A stretch of DNA of 64,000 nt from Euglena gracilis (lineage: Eukaryota; Euglenida; Euglenophyceae; Euglenales): the NCBI GenBank assembly GCA_039621445.1, contig CP154955.1:25580354-25644353 (forward strand). The letters run 5' to 3'. The notes beneath the pieces were generated by a model, which worked only from the letters and a program-made list of their open reading frames with translations, did no database searches and was not told the origin of the DNA. Made by a program: the position numbers and the translations under genes. Below are positions 26,235 through 37,984 of the stretch, one piece after another. The stretch's first letter is position 1. Every line of letters begins with the position of its first letter.

Positions 26235-29200
26235 TGTGTGTGTTTGGTGTGGGGGGGGGGCGCTTCTGTACTTACAGGACACTTCTTGCACACACCTCCG
26301 GAGGCAATCCACAGAATAAGACATAGGGGTCGATGTCCTCCGACAGGATGGCACTGGGGCTGACATCAGAGTGGATGGAACGGCCTAACCCACAGAGTAC
26401 CACACCCCCTGCGTCAAGCGCTTCCAACGAGTCTTCCCAGGCCCTGGCCGACCCCGAGGTCATACAATTCCCGCAGCTCCCCGTCAGAGAGGATCATGAA
26501 GGCGATGGTGGCGTCCAGGTACCGGGAGGTCACCTCGTCCAGCTCCTGTCAGAGTCGAAGCCATGCTTGTGCTTACCAACCGGGGGGGGGAGGGGGGGGT
26601 GGGTGCTATAGGGTGCCTGCCCCTAGCAGGCACACCCCCCCCGGGGGGGGGATAGGGGTCCGGGCCGGACCCAGAAAATTTTCATTGAAAATGGCCGTTT
26701 CCGGGCCCCCGGCGCCTTCGGCGCCGGGGTCGGAGGGGGGTGCCTGCTAGGGGCAGGCACCCCCCGAAACCCTACCCCCCCCCCCCGGGGGGGGGGGGGC
26801 GGGTCGGGTGCTATGGGGTGCCTGCCCCTAGCACCCACCCCCCCCCCGTGGGGTAGGCACCCGACTAAGCACAAGCCTGGTCGAAGCCCGCCAAACCACA
26901 CGCACACAAACAGATGGGTCTACCGCCACAGCGGGAAGTCTGGGGGCGGGGGTTCACCCTAACCCACCGTCGTCCAGTCGTTGGCAAGGAGAAGAAACCC
27001 ATTTTTGACCTGCCACCGGCACCAGGGTTGGAAGTGGCAAACTGCAGCAGTCCCTTTGTGCAATGTGTCTACCTTGGCGGAAAGAATAGATAATCAAATA
27101 ATCGGATCGGCAACTTATAATGCGAGCGGTCAGTGATGAAATGTGGTCCTTTGTGATCTCTTCTTTGGAATACCTTCTGGCAATTGAAAAGGTTTTATTT
27201 AGGAAAGAAGCGAAAATGTGCATTCATTTCGTTTTGTGATGAATGACGCCTTCCCAAAACGCCGAGCCAAGTTGCGGAAGATGTGTGAGGCCATCCTTGC
27301 CCTTCCAACAAAGCCAGGATGACTCAATTGTGACTGGGCTGGACGTGGGAAAAAAAAAGGTTAGCGGCGCCTAAGTGTTTCCTGTGGGGACGGTCAAGGT
27401 CAAGGTCAAGCTGCAGAGGCAAAGTTGGGGGACAAACAGGGGCACACACCGCCTGCTCAATGCTTTGGGGCTGACGCTCCGGATGACACCGGGAGGCGAT
27501 ATCTGAGGGCCGCCGGAGGACCCAGCCACCGACACCGGACGCCCTGCGCCACCCCAGCAACGCCTCCCTGCCCCAGATCTGAGCTACCCCGGAGCGGATA
27601 CAGTGGAGGGGGGCAGACACGTACCGGCGTACGCCGCGACAACCTCGTCCGCTGGGGTCTGGGCGGTCACCCCGAGGCAGTCGTACAGGGAGGGACCCTC
27701 AATGCTGCTGCAGGGCCAAGCACCTCCAGACACTTGCTGCGTTTTGTGCTGTCGGGATTGGTCGGGAGTTGTTGGATTTTGGCTGGAAGTCAGGTCCCAG
27801 CTGGGTCCCACATCATCCGATCAAAACCTATGATGTGTGGTGCACAATGTCATTGACCGAGGGAAGAAAGCACGCCATCACTTCTTTGCCTGGGGGATAG
27901 GGAGGTTTGGGGGCCACGGGGGCAAGGGGGGGGGGTGGGGGAGGGAAAGGGGTCCCCACTTCATGCCACGTCTCAGAGGATGACCACACTTCAAAAACAT
28001 CACCAATGCCATAGCAGGTGAACTTGGGCTATGAAAGCCTGCAAGCAAAACCAGGAAAAAAATAGCAAATAGCAAAAACAAAACAAATGTGATGAGAAAT
28101 GAAAATTGGATGTGGAGATTCGAAAATTCATCTGGAAGTTGAGAAAAGAGAATTGACCAATCACATATGACAATTCTCATATGCATTTCCATCGAGATGA
28201 CGTTTTCAACCAGCTGCTTTCCAATGCCGACTTCTTGCAAAAAGAAAACTGCAGAAAAAAGCATGCAAATTTATAACTTTGATCAACCCTGTGACCACCA
28301 TTGCTGGCAACCCTAACCCCCCTTACCCCCCCAAAAACAAACTCCAAAATGTTTATGAAATTCTTCGATTTGCAAGTAGAAGGTTTCGTGCAACTGTTCG
28401 CAGTGGTGAGGGGACTGCCCCCAACCCCCCCCCAGAAACCAAAATAGGCGACTCTTTCTTCTTTCTTCTCGACAAAATTTGGGAACCCCCCCCCCTCACC
28501 CCCCCTTGCCCCCTTACCTCCCTCAGCCCCCCCCCTTGCCACTCCCCATTTCGTGCCATAAGTGCATCCTCTTGGCAACTCTCTGGAGTCTGATGGCCAG
28601 GTCGTTACCCATTGATTTTTGCTACAATCATTGTTTCCATGTCAGTTTTCACAATGTTTTCTGTCCATCTGTCTTTGTTTAATCCCCGTGTGACCCATCA
28701 GGTGCATCCCCCACAACTCGCAATGAATATACAAAATTGTGATTTTTTTGATGATTCTTTGACTGTTTTGTCATTAAATCAGGGAAGAAGCCTGCCTTCA
28801 GCTCCACTTGCCACAGAAGGGAAAATTACCCACATTACGGGACCGTACGAGGTCAAATGGCGAAATTTCTCAAAAAATGGTTTTTTGGAAGGACGAACAG
28901 ACAAAATGAGTTGGACAGGAAGTCGTATTTTTTAATCCAAACAACCACGACAAAGAGGAGCATTTTGGCTGATATGTTTGCATATGTGTGCCCCAAACGG
29001 GTCCCCTCCCAGTGTTGTTGATGATGTGCCTGCCATAAAATTTACACTTTGCCTGTAATAATGCTCCCTTGCTACTGGCCTGTGAGGCTTCTTTTGGCTC
29101 CAATAACGAATTCAGCTGCTCAGATAGCTCTCATTCTCAGAACAACATGTGAAGACAAAAGGCTTCAACACAAAGCAAGGAGGAAAGACGCTCTGCAAAC

Positions 29201-32200
29201 TAACAGCATTCCCTATTTGGGCAACTTGGTGCGCTTTTTGCCCATCACTCTGTGCTGCGAAATTTGTGGTGTTGGCGGGAGTTGTCGGGAGTTATCATGG
29301 GAGGTGATTGTGCAGGGCCGCCTCCAGTGGCCCCGCACCCTGTGGCAGCGGGGGCATCGGGAGGAGCGGTCGCGCAGCCGGGCAAACATAGCAAGGGTGC
29401 AGCAGACTTTCATTTAGTGCGCCGCAGCGAAGTCAGCTGCGGCGCAAAAAAAAAAATTCCGCGGCACGCCCGCGGCGCACCTGAAATGCTGCCGCGGCGC
29501 ACCAACAACGCACCCGCGGCGCACCAACAATGCACCCGCGGCGCACCAACAACGCAACCGCGGCGCACCAATGACCTTCCCGCGGCACATGCTGTTTTTG
29601 CCGCAGCGCACCTGAAACGCTGCCGCGGCGCACGCAGCGCACAGAAAGAACTCTTCCGCGGCGCACGCAGCGCAGAAAAAAAAAATTCCGCGGCGCCCTA
29701 AATGAAAGTCTGGGGTGCAGCAGTGAACCCGGTGTGGCCCTGCTGAGAACCAAAGCTGAAAATCCTCCCTTTTTCAGGGCTTCCATTCCTTTCTCCCATA
29801 AATGGGGAATTTGCCCAAACCCACTGTAATGGGCCAAAACACGTCGCCTGAGAGAGCGTTGACCCACGGCAATCACTGTTTCCAAAGCATCATAACTCGA
29901 CCGTAAGACTCAATCGAGCAAAAAAACAACAACAAAAAAGAACAAACCAGCACTGCGGTCTTCTGGTGATTTCTCCCTGCAACCAGTTTTGCTTTTCTTC
30001 GGCCCCAATGGTAAGTAGCTCAGGCTCGGCATCAAAAATAAAAGGAAAAAATCATCGAGATGAGTCGATAACATCAATGAGAATGCCATGAATGGCCTGG
30101 TCTTAACGAAAAAATCGAAAACTTCAAGTTTTCTTATGCTGAAACCAAATATCATCTGGTGGTTTCGCCTACGACTGATTCAAAGATGTTGGTAAATTTG
30201 ACAAAATCAGTGTTTCCTGAGATCGGCCTAAAAGGAGGATCTCAGGGATTTTTCAACCAAGGATTTTATTTGGAAAGCATGATTAGCACTGGCGTAAAGA
30301 CGTATGCGCATGTGGACGCTGGAGAAACCTGTCCTGCAAGCCCCATCTCACTGCACTCAGTGCACCTAACGCGCGCATCTCAAGCACCAACAGGCAATGC
30401 TGTTGCTCTGTGGAGGAGGGATGGATGATGCCTAAGCAGGGGACCTATGCGCTTCAAACCCAGTAGCTGCCCCGGAGGTTGGACATAATACAAAGCAATA
30501 TATAGCACGGAACCGGATCACGGTGGGGGGGGGCAGGGTATTAAATGAGCGGGGAGGGGTCGGTCCCCAAAAGGCCAAAAAATTGTGCTTTTTTGAACGC
30601 TCTGTGGGGGAAATTGGCCAAATGAGAGCATCGCTTAGCAACCCCCACCCCCGGGGTCCAGCTCAGAGGCTGGAAAATTTGGGCTGGCTGGAAAAAGGCT
30701 GCTGGCTGAACCCCCCCCCGCCCCCATAGGAGTCCCCCGGCTGGAACTGGGCCGACCCGAGGTCGAACCAGGAACCAAAAAAAATCAAAACTCCAAAAAT
30801 GCCCCCAAAAATGCCAATTGTGCAAAAAAAAATTGAATTTGAAAAAATGGCCTGGGTCGGAAAAATGACTTTTTCCGACCCAAAAATTGCCCTGGCCAGC
30901 CCAAATCTGACCCATTCTTGCCATTTTTTTGGCCATTTTTCACCTAAGCTGAAAATACATCACAATCCAGCTGCGCAAAGGGCGGCTGGAAAATATTCAA
31001 AGCTCGGTAATGGGGGGTCCGGGCTGGAAATGGCTGCTGGCTGGCTGCACCCCCCCCTGGGGGGGGATGGGGTCCACTTCGGCTGGGACAAACCACACAT
31101 CACAAAACTCATCTTCTCTGGCACTTTGTGCCAGAGAAATTTTTGGGGACCAGGGAGTCCCGGACCCCCAGGTCTGGGGTGGGGAGTAGTCTGGACCCCC
31201 CTCCCCCCTTGTGCAAAACAGACACGTCATACCCCGAGGAGGGGGCGGGTAAAGTTAGGTTTAATGGGGTTGGATCAGGGTCAGGGCTGGGGTTTGGGTT
31301 GGGTTAGGGTTTGGTTGAGGTTTGTGTGAGATCAGGGAAGGGGTGGTTGGATAGAGGGGGTCCGGGTTCGTCGTTCCTGCCATGTCTCAAACGTACAACC
31401 GATGTGGCTGTGATTTACGCCAAATTACGTTTCAGGATGCATGGGGCGGCCATACCCCCCCCAAAAAATAACTTTGCAATGCCCTAAATCTTTCTAAATC
31501 TTTGTGTGCCCAAATAACTTTGCAGGGGGGAGGCCGAAAAAGATCAGTCCAAATAACTTTGCACCTGCCCCTTCACAAGGACAAAATGTGAAAAATGATG
31601 CATTTTTTTTTTTGGAAAATCCGGAGGTGGCTGGCACAAAATATCATCCAAAATGCCATATTTTCAAGTTGTTTGAGGGAATTAAATTATGTTACAATGA
31701 TTAATAAAAACCGCATTTGACAACAAATCACTTTAGGGAAAGTGGTCAATCGGTCCACACTCAGGGGCCAAAAAGATCGGTCCACTACCTTTTTCTATTG
31801 CAGGGGGGAAAAATTATTTGGGGGGGTTTACAGCGAGGTTGAGGACTTCTGAAACTTTACCGCGACTCGCGGTAAGAGCTCCTGACCAACAACGCCCTCA
31901 AGGGAACACCTCCCGTCAAGGGGAACCGCTGCCGGACCCTCTCCACGAGGGCTAGCACCAGGGGTTTTTTTAAGACCGGGGGGGGGGGGACCCACAAAAA
32001 AATGGCCGAAAAATCGCAAAAAGTGCTAAAAATAGAATTTTTCGGCGCCTGCGGCGCCAAAAAGCATATCCCACCCCCCTCCGGGGGGACCCCTCCGGGG
32101 AGGAGGGGACCCCCCCGGGGAGGGGGGGGGGCTCGGCCGGACCCATCCACCCTACCCCCCCCTCCCCCCCCGGGGGTCCACGACTAAAAAAACCCCTGGC

Positions 32201-34849
32201 TAGCACGGTATCGAATCGGCCCATGTGGCAGTAGGCCCTGCCCAGCAGCAGGTGCAGCTCCGGGTCGTGCGACACAATGTCCAGCAGGGGCTCCGCTGCT
32301 ACGGCGCAGCTGCCTGACGCAGCGACCCAGTCACCCCTGCCCTCCTTGGCAGCCCACCACCCAATTCGCTTGTGCCAGCTGGCCCCTCCCTTCCAAAGGC
32401 ACGCACACAAACACACATGCACACACACAACATAACGCAACGCAACGCAACGCAACGCAACGCAACGCAACGCAACGCAACGCAACGCAACGCAACGCAA
32501 CGCAACGCAACACAACACAACACAACACAACACAGCACAGCACAGCACAGCACAGCACAGACACACACACACACGCGCGCGTGCGCGCGCATACACCGCA
32601 CACCATAGTCGCCTCCATCGAACAATGTCTGCACCTCTCGCCGTTGCGCCTCGGCCATCTCCAGCTTCTCCAGCTCCATCTGGGCCACCACCACCGCCTG
32701 CCCAAGGAGGAGGAACGGCAAAGGGCATGGCACCAGGCGGACCGAGATCCCCGGCCTCCCAGCCCGGCAGAATCAGCCACGAGGTGTGTGGCTGGATGAA
32801 CAAAAAGAAGACAAGGAGAGAAACCAACTGTCCAGTCGCCGTCCAGCGGGGGGGGGCATACAAAGGGGAAATCATAGGTGTAACATAGATGTAACATCAA
32901 AACGGCCAGCCCCCATTACTTCCATCCCCCTGCAGAGAAAAAAAACCACACACAAACAAACAAATCAATCCTATGGTTCCATAAATGTCATATGCACATA
33001 TCCATCTCGAGGTTCTTATGATAAAAAAAAACACTATTCGTGATGATACATTTTCAAAAATATAGCTATTAAAACAGCTTTGTAACTGAATTTGTTAGAA
33101 TTACAAAACATTTTCAGTATTGTCATTGTCTGTACACCACACACTTTTTGATTACTACTGACAAGTCATAAATGGACATTATGTCCACAAGCCCTGGGGT
33201 CTGATATTCGACCTTGCACTTGCGGTATTACAGCCGTGTGGAACCACCGTCAGTGTTCCGGGGGGGGGGGGGCAGGGGACGTGCGGCGGACCTCTCCGCT
33301 GTGGGCAAAGGCGGCCAGCGTGTCGGTGAAGCACCGGCGGGCCTCCCCCAGCCGCCCGAGGCGGAGGTAGCACTTGCCGGCCCGCAGCTGCCCCTGCGTG
33401 GCAGGACGGTGACCATGCTTGTGCTTACCGACCGGGGGGGGGAGGGGGGGGTGCTATAGGGTGCCTGCCCCTGGCAGGCACACCCCCCCCGGGGGGGATA
33501 GGGGACCCAGAAAATATTCATTGAAAATGGCCTTTTCCGGGCCCAGGCACCTTCGGCGCCGGGGTCGGAGGGGGGTGCCTGCTAGGGGCAGGCACCCCCC
33601 AAAACCCTACCCCCCCCCCCCGGGGGGTCGGATCGGGTGCTATGGGGTCTGCCCCTAGCACCCCCCCCCCGTGGGGTAGGCACCTGACTAAGCACAAGCC
33701 TGACAGTGACGGGGGGGGGGGGGGAGGTCCCCCGCGTCCGCGCCGACGCAACAGATCAGTTGGGATGGCCGGTCCGTTGCAGGGGTCTGTTTAAGACCAG
33801 GGAGGGAGGGGAGAGGTGCGGCACCCACCCTGGGGGGCAAGGTTGCAACTGGGCCCTCCCACAAAATAACCCCTCGACCAGGCCGTTCAGTGGGTTAAAG
33901 TGGAATCAAGCAAAAACGTGCCAGTGCCTCCCATAGCAGAAAGGGGGAGAGATGACATTGTTGAATTGTTTTTTGACAGTGCTTGGGGCCAGAAGGGATG
34001 GAATGGAGTTGGCATGCCTGTTTTGGTCTCCGCTCGGCTGACAATTGTCACAGGTGTGAAAATATGCCATCCATTGCATTGTCTGTTGGTCAGCCAGAGT
34101 TGTTATTCAGCATTATCGAGCCATTTTTCCCCTTCCTCCAAATGTTTCAATTTTTGCATTTGACTGTGTTTCCGCCTGTTGTATACCCATTTCAGGTGAA
34201 CATAATTGCCACTCCAACCAAACAGGATCCAAGAATCAGAAGATTGGATGAGGGGTTAGAGGGTCTTCGGTGAACGTTCCGCCACACATTTGTTCTCCCC
34301 CTTGCCGCCAATTCCTTTTTGGTTCGAACTTTGCATGGCCACTTCGGTCTCTGCATCTTCTTGCCTTGCACTGGAGTATCACTGGAGTATCACTGGAGTA
34401 TCACTGGAGTATCACTGGAGTATCACTGGAGTATCACTGGAGTATCACTGGAGTATCACTGGAGTATCACTGGAGTATCACTGGAGTATCAGGAGGTGCA
34501 ACGTGCAAGATTGGTGGGGGGGGGGGGGTTCATCACCTTCCAAAACGTCGGGTCCAGCTCCACCGCCTTCAGGCTATCTGCGGCCGCATCCTCGAAGTGC
34601 TTCAGCTGATACCACGCCTGGGCCCGGTTGCCGTAGAAGTGGGAGACGTCCGGCGCCAAATCTGATTCAGGGAAAGGATGGCCAGGGCGGATTTGAAGTG
34701 AGGGCCGACCCCCCAATGGCCACAGGGGGCAGGGGCAGACCGATGGCCTTCGTGTACAGCTGGACAGCGTCGTGGGGCTGCCGGTTCTTGTAGCACACGT
34801 TGGCCTCATTGTTGAGGCGGATCGCAGCGTTTTTCGCCTTCCGGCTCAT
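23728..34849 (-). CDS. TPR and J-domain co-chaperone (DNAJC7-like), 11 exon segments
   Basis: Likely an Hsp70/Hsp90 co-chaperone. Segments on the minus strand: 34849-34741, 34661-34537, 33393-33292, 32697-32604, 32313-32202, 31953-31861, 27707-27625, 27502-27453, 26545-26453, 25181-25050, 23955-23728 (stop TGA). All phases agree and the total is 406 residues. TPR units read AIRLNNEANVCYKNRQPHDA, YGNRAQAWYQLKHFEDAAAD, LRAGKCYLRLGRLGEARRCF and LHLLLGRAYCHMGRFDTVLA. The J domain follows: LYDCLGV, AAYADIASRCHPERQP, then AFMILSDGELRELYD. The usual HPD is HPE, which could weaken Hsp70 stimulation. TPR then J order matches DNAJC7. The 27452 donor is GC. A nonconventional intron splits the fourth TPR. 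The last two exons (a Cys/Ala-rich hydrophobic stretch, then a basic Ala-rich tail) are placed by phase only. Confidence 0.82.
25559..25663. repeat. (GT)n microsatellite
   Basis: Lies in the TPR-J gene intron 26452-25182. It is followed by repeated AAAATTGCGG units at 25690-25755 and again at 26050-26150. Confidence 0.95.
26176..26240. repeat. (GTGC)n repeat
   Basis: About 11 GTGC units between short GT tracts, in the same intron as the 25559 microsatellite. Confidence 0.95.
26562..26879. mobile_element. Inverted-repeat element, CATGCTTGTGCTTA family, copy 1
   Basis: 318 bp. Left end CATGCTTGTGCTTA, right end TAAGCACAAGCCTG, perfect 8-bp duplication GTCGAAGC at 26554-26561 and 26880-26887. 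It lies in the TPR-J gene intron, 17 bases from the acceptor of the exon starting at 26545. Internal hairpin GGCGCCTTCGGCGCC. Confidence 0.9.
27708..31860 (-). other. 4.2-kb intron of the TPR-J gene
   Basis: The donor CGCG|GTAAAG follows the last TPR exon and the acceptor CCTGCAG precedes the first J-domain exon; the phases match (2 to 2). It contains the element at 29403, family fragments at 30530-31210, and telomere-like TTAGGGT/TTGGG runs at 31240-31325. A + strand frame at 30159-30428 has no recognised domain. Confidence 0.65.
29403..29712. mobile_element. Inverted-repeat element with internal GCGGCGCACC tandem repeats
   Basis: 310 bp in the 4.2-kb intron of the TPR-J gene. Ends CAGACTTTCATTTAG and CTAAATGAAAGTCTG, perfect 8-bp duplications GGGTGCAG. 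The interior is a degenerate array of CCGCGGCGCACCAACAA units. Confidence 0.88.
31954..32201 (-). other. Nonconventional intron in the fourth TPR (248 bp)
   Basis: The element 31959-32198 begins CAGGGGTTTTTTTA and ends AAAAAAACCCCTG, flanked by perfect 8-bp duplications GCTAGCAC. Precise removal restores GRFDTVLALVERVRQRF. A GT-AG alternative also stays in frame and adds Arg-Ala: donor GTTTTTTTAG in the terminal repeat, acceptor GTGCTAG in the duplication. Confidence 0.8.
31959..32198. mobile_element. Inverted-repeat element, CAGGGGTTTTTTTA family (exonic copy)
   Basis: 240 bp, hAT-like ends CAGGGG...CCCCTG, 8-bp duplications at 31951-31958 and 32199-32206 (identical). The interior has the hairpin CGGCGCCTGCGGCGCC. 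Sister copy is at 18804-19102. Confidence 0.88.
32430..32572. repeat. (CGCAA)n pentanucleotide array grading into CACAA and CAGCA
   Basis: About 15 CGCAA units, then CACAA and CAGCA units, in the intron just after the exon ending at 32604. Confidence 0.95.
33414..33702. mobile_element. Inverted-repeat element, CATGCTTGTGCTTA family, copy 2
   Basis: 289 bp, same ends and interior as copy 1, with duplications ACGGTGAC and ACAGTGAC (7 of 8). It lies in the TPR-J intron, 21 bases upstream of the exon starting at 33393. Confidence 0.88.
34369..34490. repeat. 11-bp tandem repeat ACTGGAGTATC
   Basis: About 11 near-perfect units within a TPR-J intron, immediately after the exon ending at 34537. The apparent GVSLEYHW peptide repeat is an artefact. 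Confidence 0.95.
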
Positions 34850-34891
34850 CCCGCCGCCGGGCGGGCGCTCCGCCGCCGCCGGCCCATCGGG

Positions 34892-34899
34892 GTGCGCTG
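34892..34899 (-). promoter_or_regulatory. Probable trans-splice or 5' exon acceptor of the TPR-J gene
   Basis: CGGCACACAG precedes CGCACCCC, 47 bases upstream of the ATG at 34849. No upstream exon with a matching phase was found. The stretch between acceptor and ATG is low-complexity Pro/Ala/Gly if translated, so it is more likely a 5' leader. Confidence 0.4.
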
Positions 34900-35258
34900 T
34901 GTGCCGAGGGAGGGGGAGGGGTCAGGTCAGCCCAGCCCAGCTGTCCACCCAGGCTGGGGGTGGCTTGGCCACCGCCTGCGGGGAAACCCGTCACCTTGCC
35001 TTGCAGGTTGGGCCCATTGAAGTGCCAGCCAGCTGCATGCAGGTGGGGCCATCCCGGCGACTTGGGCGCAGGCAGAGCCCCGCCGACCTCACGGCGAAAA
35101 CCCCCATCGTGACCCGGGGAGGGGGGGGTAGGGATCCGGTTTGGTGGCTGGACAATTTGACTTGGTTGGGGAAAAGGGCGGCTGCTCCATCCCACGCTTT
35201 GGGCACCCTGGCTAAACCAAGCCCTGGAAAAGCAAAAGAAACCCAACCCCGTATGCAC

Positions 35259-35482
35259 CTGCCAGTGGACAGGTTGACGTCCCGGAGACCCTGCCAGTTT
35301 CCCGGGGCGGCCTTCTCGCAAGCCCTCGGTGCGGCCAGCACCCGAATTTCCCGTTTGAAAGGTCGGCCAATGACACGGAACGGGGGGGTTTCGGTGACCC
35401 ACGTCTGAGGGCATTCGAAATTCCCGGGAGATGGCACACGCAACACCGCGCAGTCAGCCGTCCGAAGGCAGTTGAACAGGAA
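35259..35482 (-). CDS. Orphan coding exon, function unknown
   Basis: The open segment is bounded by acceptor TTTGCAG and donor AG|GTGCATAC, phase 0 to 2, 74 full codons. It contains FLFNCLRTADCAVLRVP and VIGRPFKREIRVLAAPR and looks like real protein rather than repeat. It does not join the TPR-J gene in phase, so it may belong to a small gene lying between that gene and the one ending at 37985. A hydrophobic open segment near 35560-35690 could be another exon of it. Confidence 0.35.
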
Positions 35483-36259
35483 CTGCAAACCTCGGATCAC
35501 CCAAGGTTGGCGGGCCAGGACTGGAAAGTGGCTGCTGGCTGCCCACCTCCCTGAACCCCCACCCCCAAAAATAACACCATGAATGCAAACATGACCAAAG
35601 TTAATGCCCCAAAAGTTAGTAAAGCTAGCAGTAGTAAATAAGAACCACAAAATCGTGGGTTGCTCGTCAATCTCGCATCCCTGAAACACAACAGCAAGTC
35701 AATTGCTTTGCCCGAAAGAAGTCAAGCACCATGCTGGGCATACAAACCAGGCATAGGTTGAGAAACACATTGGGGGGGGGTCCCACAGTCCAAAATAAAC
35801 CACCTTTTTTTGATAACTGGCCAACACTTTAATGTGTGCTCCTAGAAAAAAGGGTAATGGGTCGCAACGATTGTACTGAAATAACTTGAAGGGTCGGTGC
35901 CAAAAGCTTTCCTCGTGGGGGGGGAGTTGCCCCACCTGGAAAATTTTCTAACCAGGAGAGGGAAGTATCCCTCACCGACCTCAATCTTTTAGACCGGGGT
36001 GGGGGGGATCCCCCCAACCCATTTAGGGAGTACCCCACCCTGGGGGGGAGGGGAGGGCACTTTTGAGGGGATTCAATTTGGGGGGTAAAAAAAAAAGGCC
36101 CAAAATGGCCAAACCCCCAGGGGACCCACAAGGACCTTGGGGTACCCCCTGAGGGGTCTGGGGGACCCATCCTCAAAACTTAAGCAACCCCTCCAGGTTT
36201 AAGAGGCCATTGAGCCCAAACCGACCCACACCCAAATTTAAGCAACCCCTGAAATTGAA

Positions 36260-36496
36260 GTGCAAAGAAGGGAAAATGCAGGGAAATATGTACGCGAAGC
36301 AAATAAAGCAAACAATAATGTCCTAAGTTTAGCGGAAATGATGAAACCGGTTGAGTCTGTACCGTTTTTGGAACGTTGGTATGTTGTTGCATGGACTTTT
36401 GGAAAAAAGCACCTCCTTCACTTGAACAAGGAGAGACATTTTTTTTGGTTGACCATTTGGTCCGAATTTAAAGCAACCCCTCGGCATGTACGGTGA
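36260..36496 (+). other. Isolated protein-like + strand frame
   Basis: 78 codons with balanced composition (AGKYVREANKANNNVLSLAE, FLERWYVVAWTFGKKHLLHL). It is flanked on both sides by AATTTAAGCAACCCCT-like repeats, so it may be the cargo or relic of a repeat element. No domain was recognised. Confidence 0.25.
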
Positions 36497-36564
36497 AACA
36501 AGAATCTAAAAGTAGCCTTCAGGGGCTCGGACTGAGCACACTTTCATATCCACTGCGTCCCAAG

Positions 36565-36847
36565 CATGCTTGTGCTTACTTACTTAGGGGGGTGCCTGCC
36601 CCTAGCAGGCACCCCCCTCCGACCCCGGCGCCGAAGGCGCCGGGGGCCCGGAAAAGGCCATTTGCAATGAAATTTTCTGCGTCCCCCCCCCAGACCCCTA
36701 TCCCCCCGGGGGGTGCCTGCTAGGGGCAGGCACCCTATAGCACCCACCCACCCCCCCCCCCCCCCCCCCGGTTGGTGCTATGGGGTGCCTGCCCCTAGCA
36801 CCCACCCCCCCCCCCGTGGGGTAGGCACCCAACAAAGCACAAGCCTG
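36565..36847. mobile_element. Inverted-repeat element, CATGCTTGTGCTTA family, copy 3
   Basis: 283 bp between genes. The 8-bp duplications GTCCCAAG (36557-36564 and 36848-36855) are perfect. Part of the interior is inverted relative to copy 1, and it carries the same GGCGCC hairpin. Confidence 0.88.
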
Positions 36848-37313
36848 GTCCCAAGCCATCGGATCTCCATCTTATTGTCTTCTCCAACAGGGTCTGTGCC
36901 TTTGGCTTTGCTGCGTTTTCAGAAGAACCAGGTTGATGTGTGCATGGCATCCAGACGGTGGACCCCGAATTTGAGCAACCCCCAAAGTGTTGGCTGGTTT
37001 CGGGTGCGTGTGGGTTGGGGAGTGGTTGGGGTCGCCTGCACCTCCAGGGGCCCCCGGGCAAACGGTCGACAGATGCGTTGGCCACACCCAAGGACCCAGG
37101 GCACAGAGTCACCCAGTGGCCGGGGGGGATGGGTCTGAGACTCCTTCCTGGACTGCCCACCAACCAGAACCAGTATCCTCCCTCCCTCCCAAGGATCCCC
37201 TCCACCCGCTGTATCACAATTTACATTTTAGCATCTGTTCGACACCAGGTGTTTCATGGTCGGAACGTATGTTTGTACGATTTCCCTGTGGTTTCGGTAG
37301 AATTCCTGAACTT

Positions 37314-37316
<3 letters not shown>

Positions 37317-37387
<71 letters not shown>

Positions 37388-37400
37388 AAACACACACACG
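37317..37400. repeat. (CA)n microsatellite
   Basis: Intergenic, between the gene ending at 37985 and the TPR-J gene. Confidence 0.96.
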
Positions 37401-37984
37401 CGCGCATGCACCCACAACGATCATGCGTTTTCCTGACCGAAAAAAAAATACACTTACAAAAAAAGTGCTCCACATCTTACAACGCAAAGAGCCAGGCCCA
37501 CCTGCAGAAATAGCTGCGTGAAGCTTGAGCAGGTATTTTTTTTTAACTCTGGACTCCCCAGGGCAGGGGGTACCCCCCCCCCAAATTTAAGCAACCCATT
37601 GCTTGAATTCGGGTTTCAGCCGATCCATCAAAGGGATCACTGAACGCCCTTGGCAATGTCCCGGCCAAGTGCCCCACCGTGTGGAGAGGACGGTTGAGCA
37701 ACGGAGTGACGGCATCAGAACAGACCCTCTGTCCTGTGCAGCGCACAATGTACGGATGGACTGAGCAAGGGGTCCAGAGAAGGGCAACCAACGCCTGCAG
37801 GGCATTGGGGGGCACATGGGTTGGGGGACGGGGCCAATGCAGGGGCAGCAAAGTACTTTGCCGCGATGCAAACAGGAATGGAAGGACTTGAAAATGGCTG
37901 TGCAGCGGACAAACAGGAGGGACAGAGGGGAGGCTGACGGGGGAGGCACAGAAGTGGGTGGGCGGGGAGGTGGGAGGGGGGGGG

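Noticed and set aside
26281-26400. SAILSEDIDPYVLFCG as a further J-protein exon
   Set aside because: It looks protein-like but no donor of the required phase links it to the preceding exon; the 25181-25050 exon fits instead.
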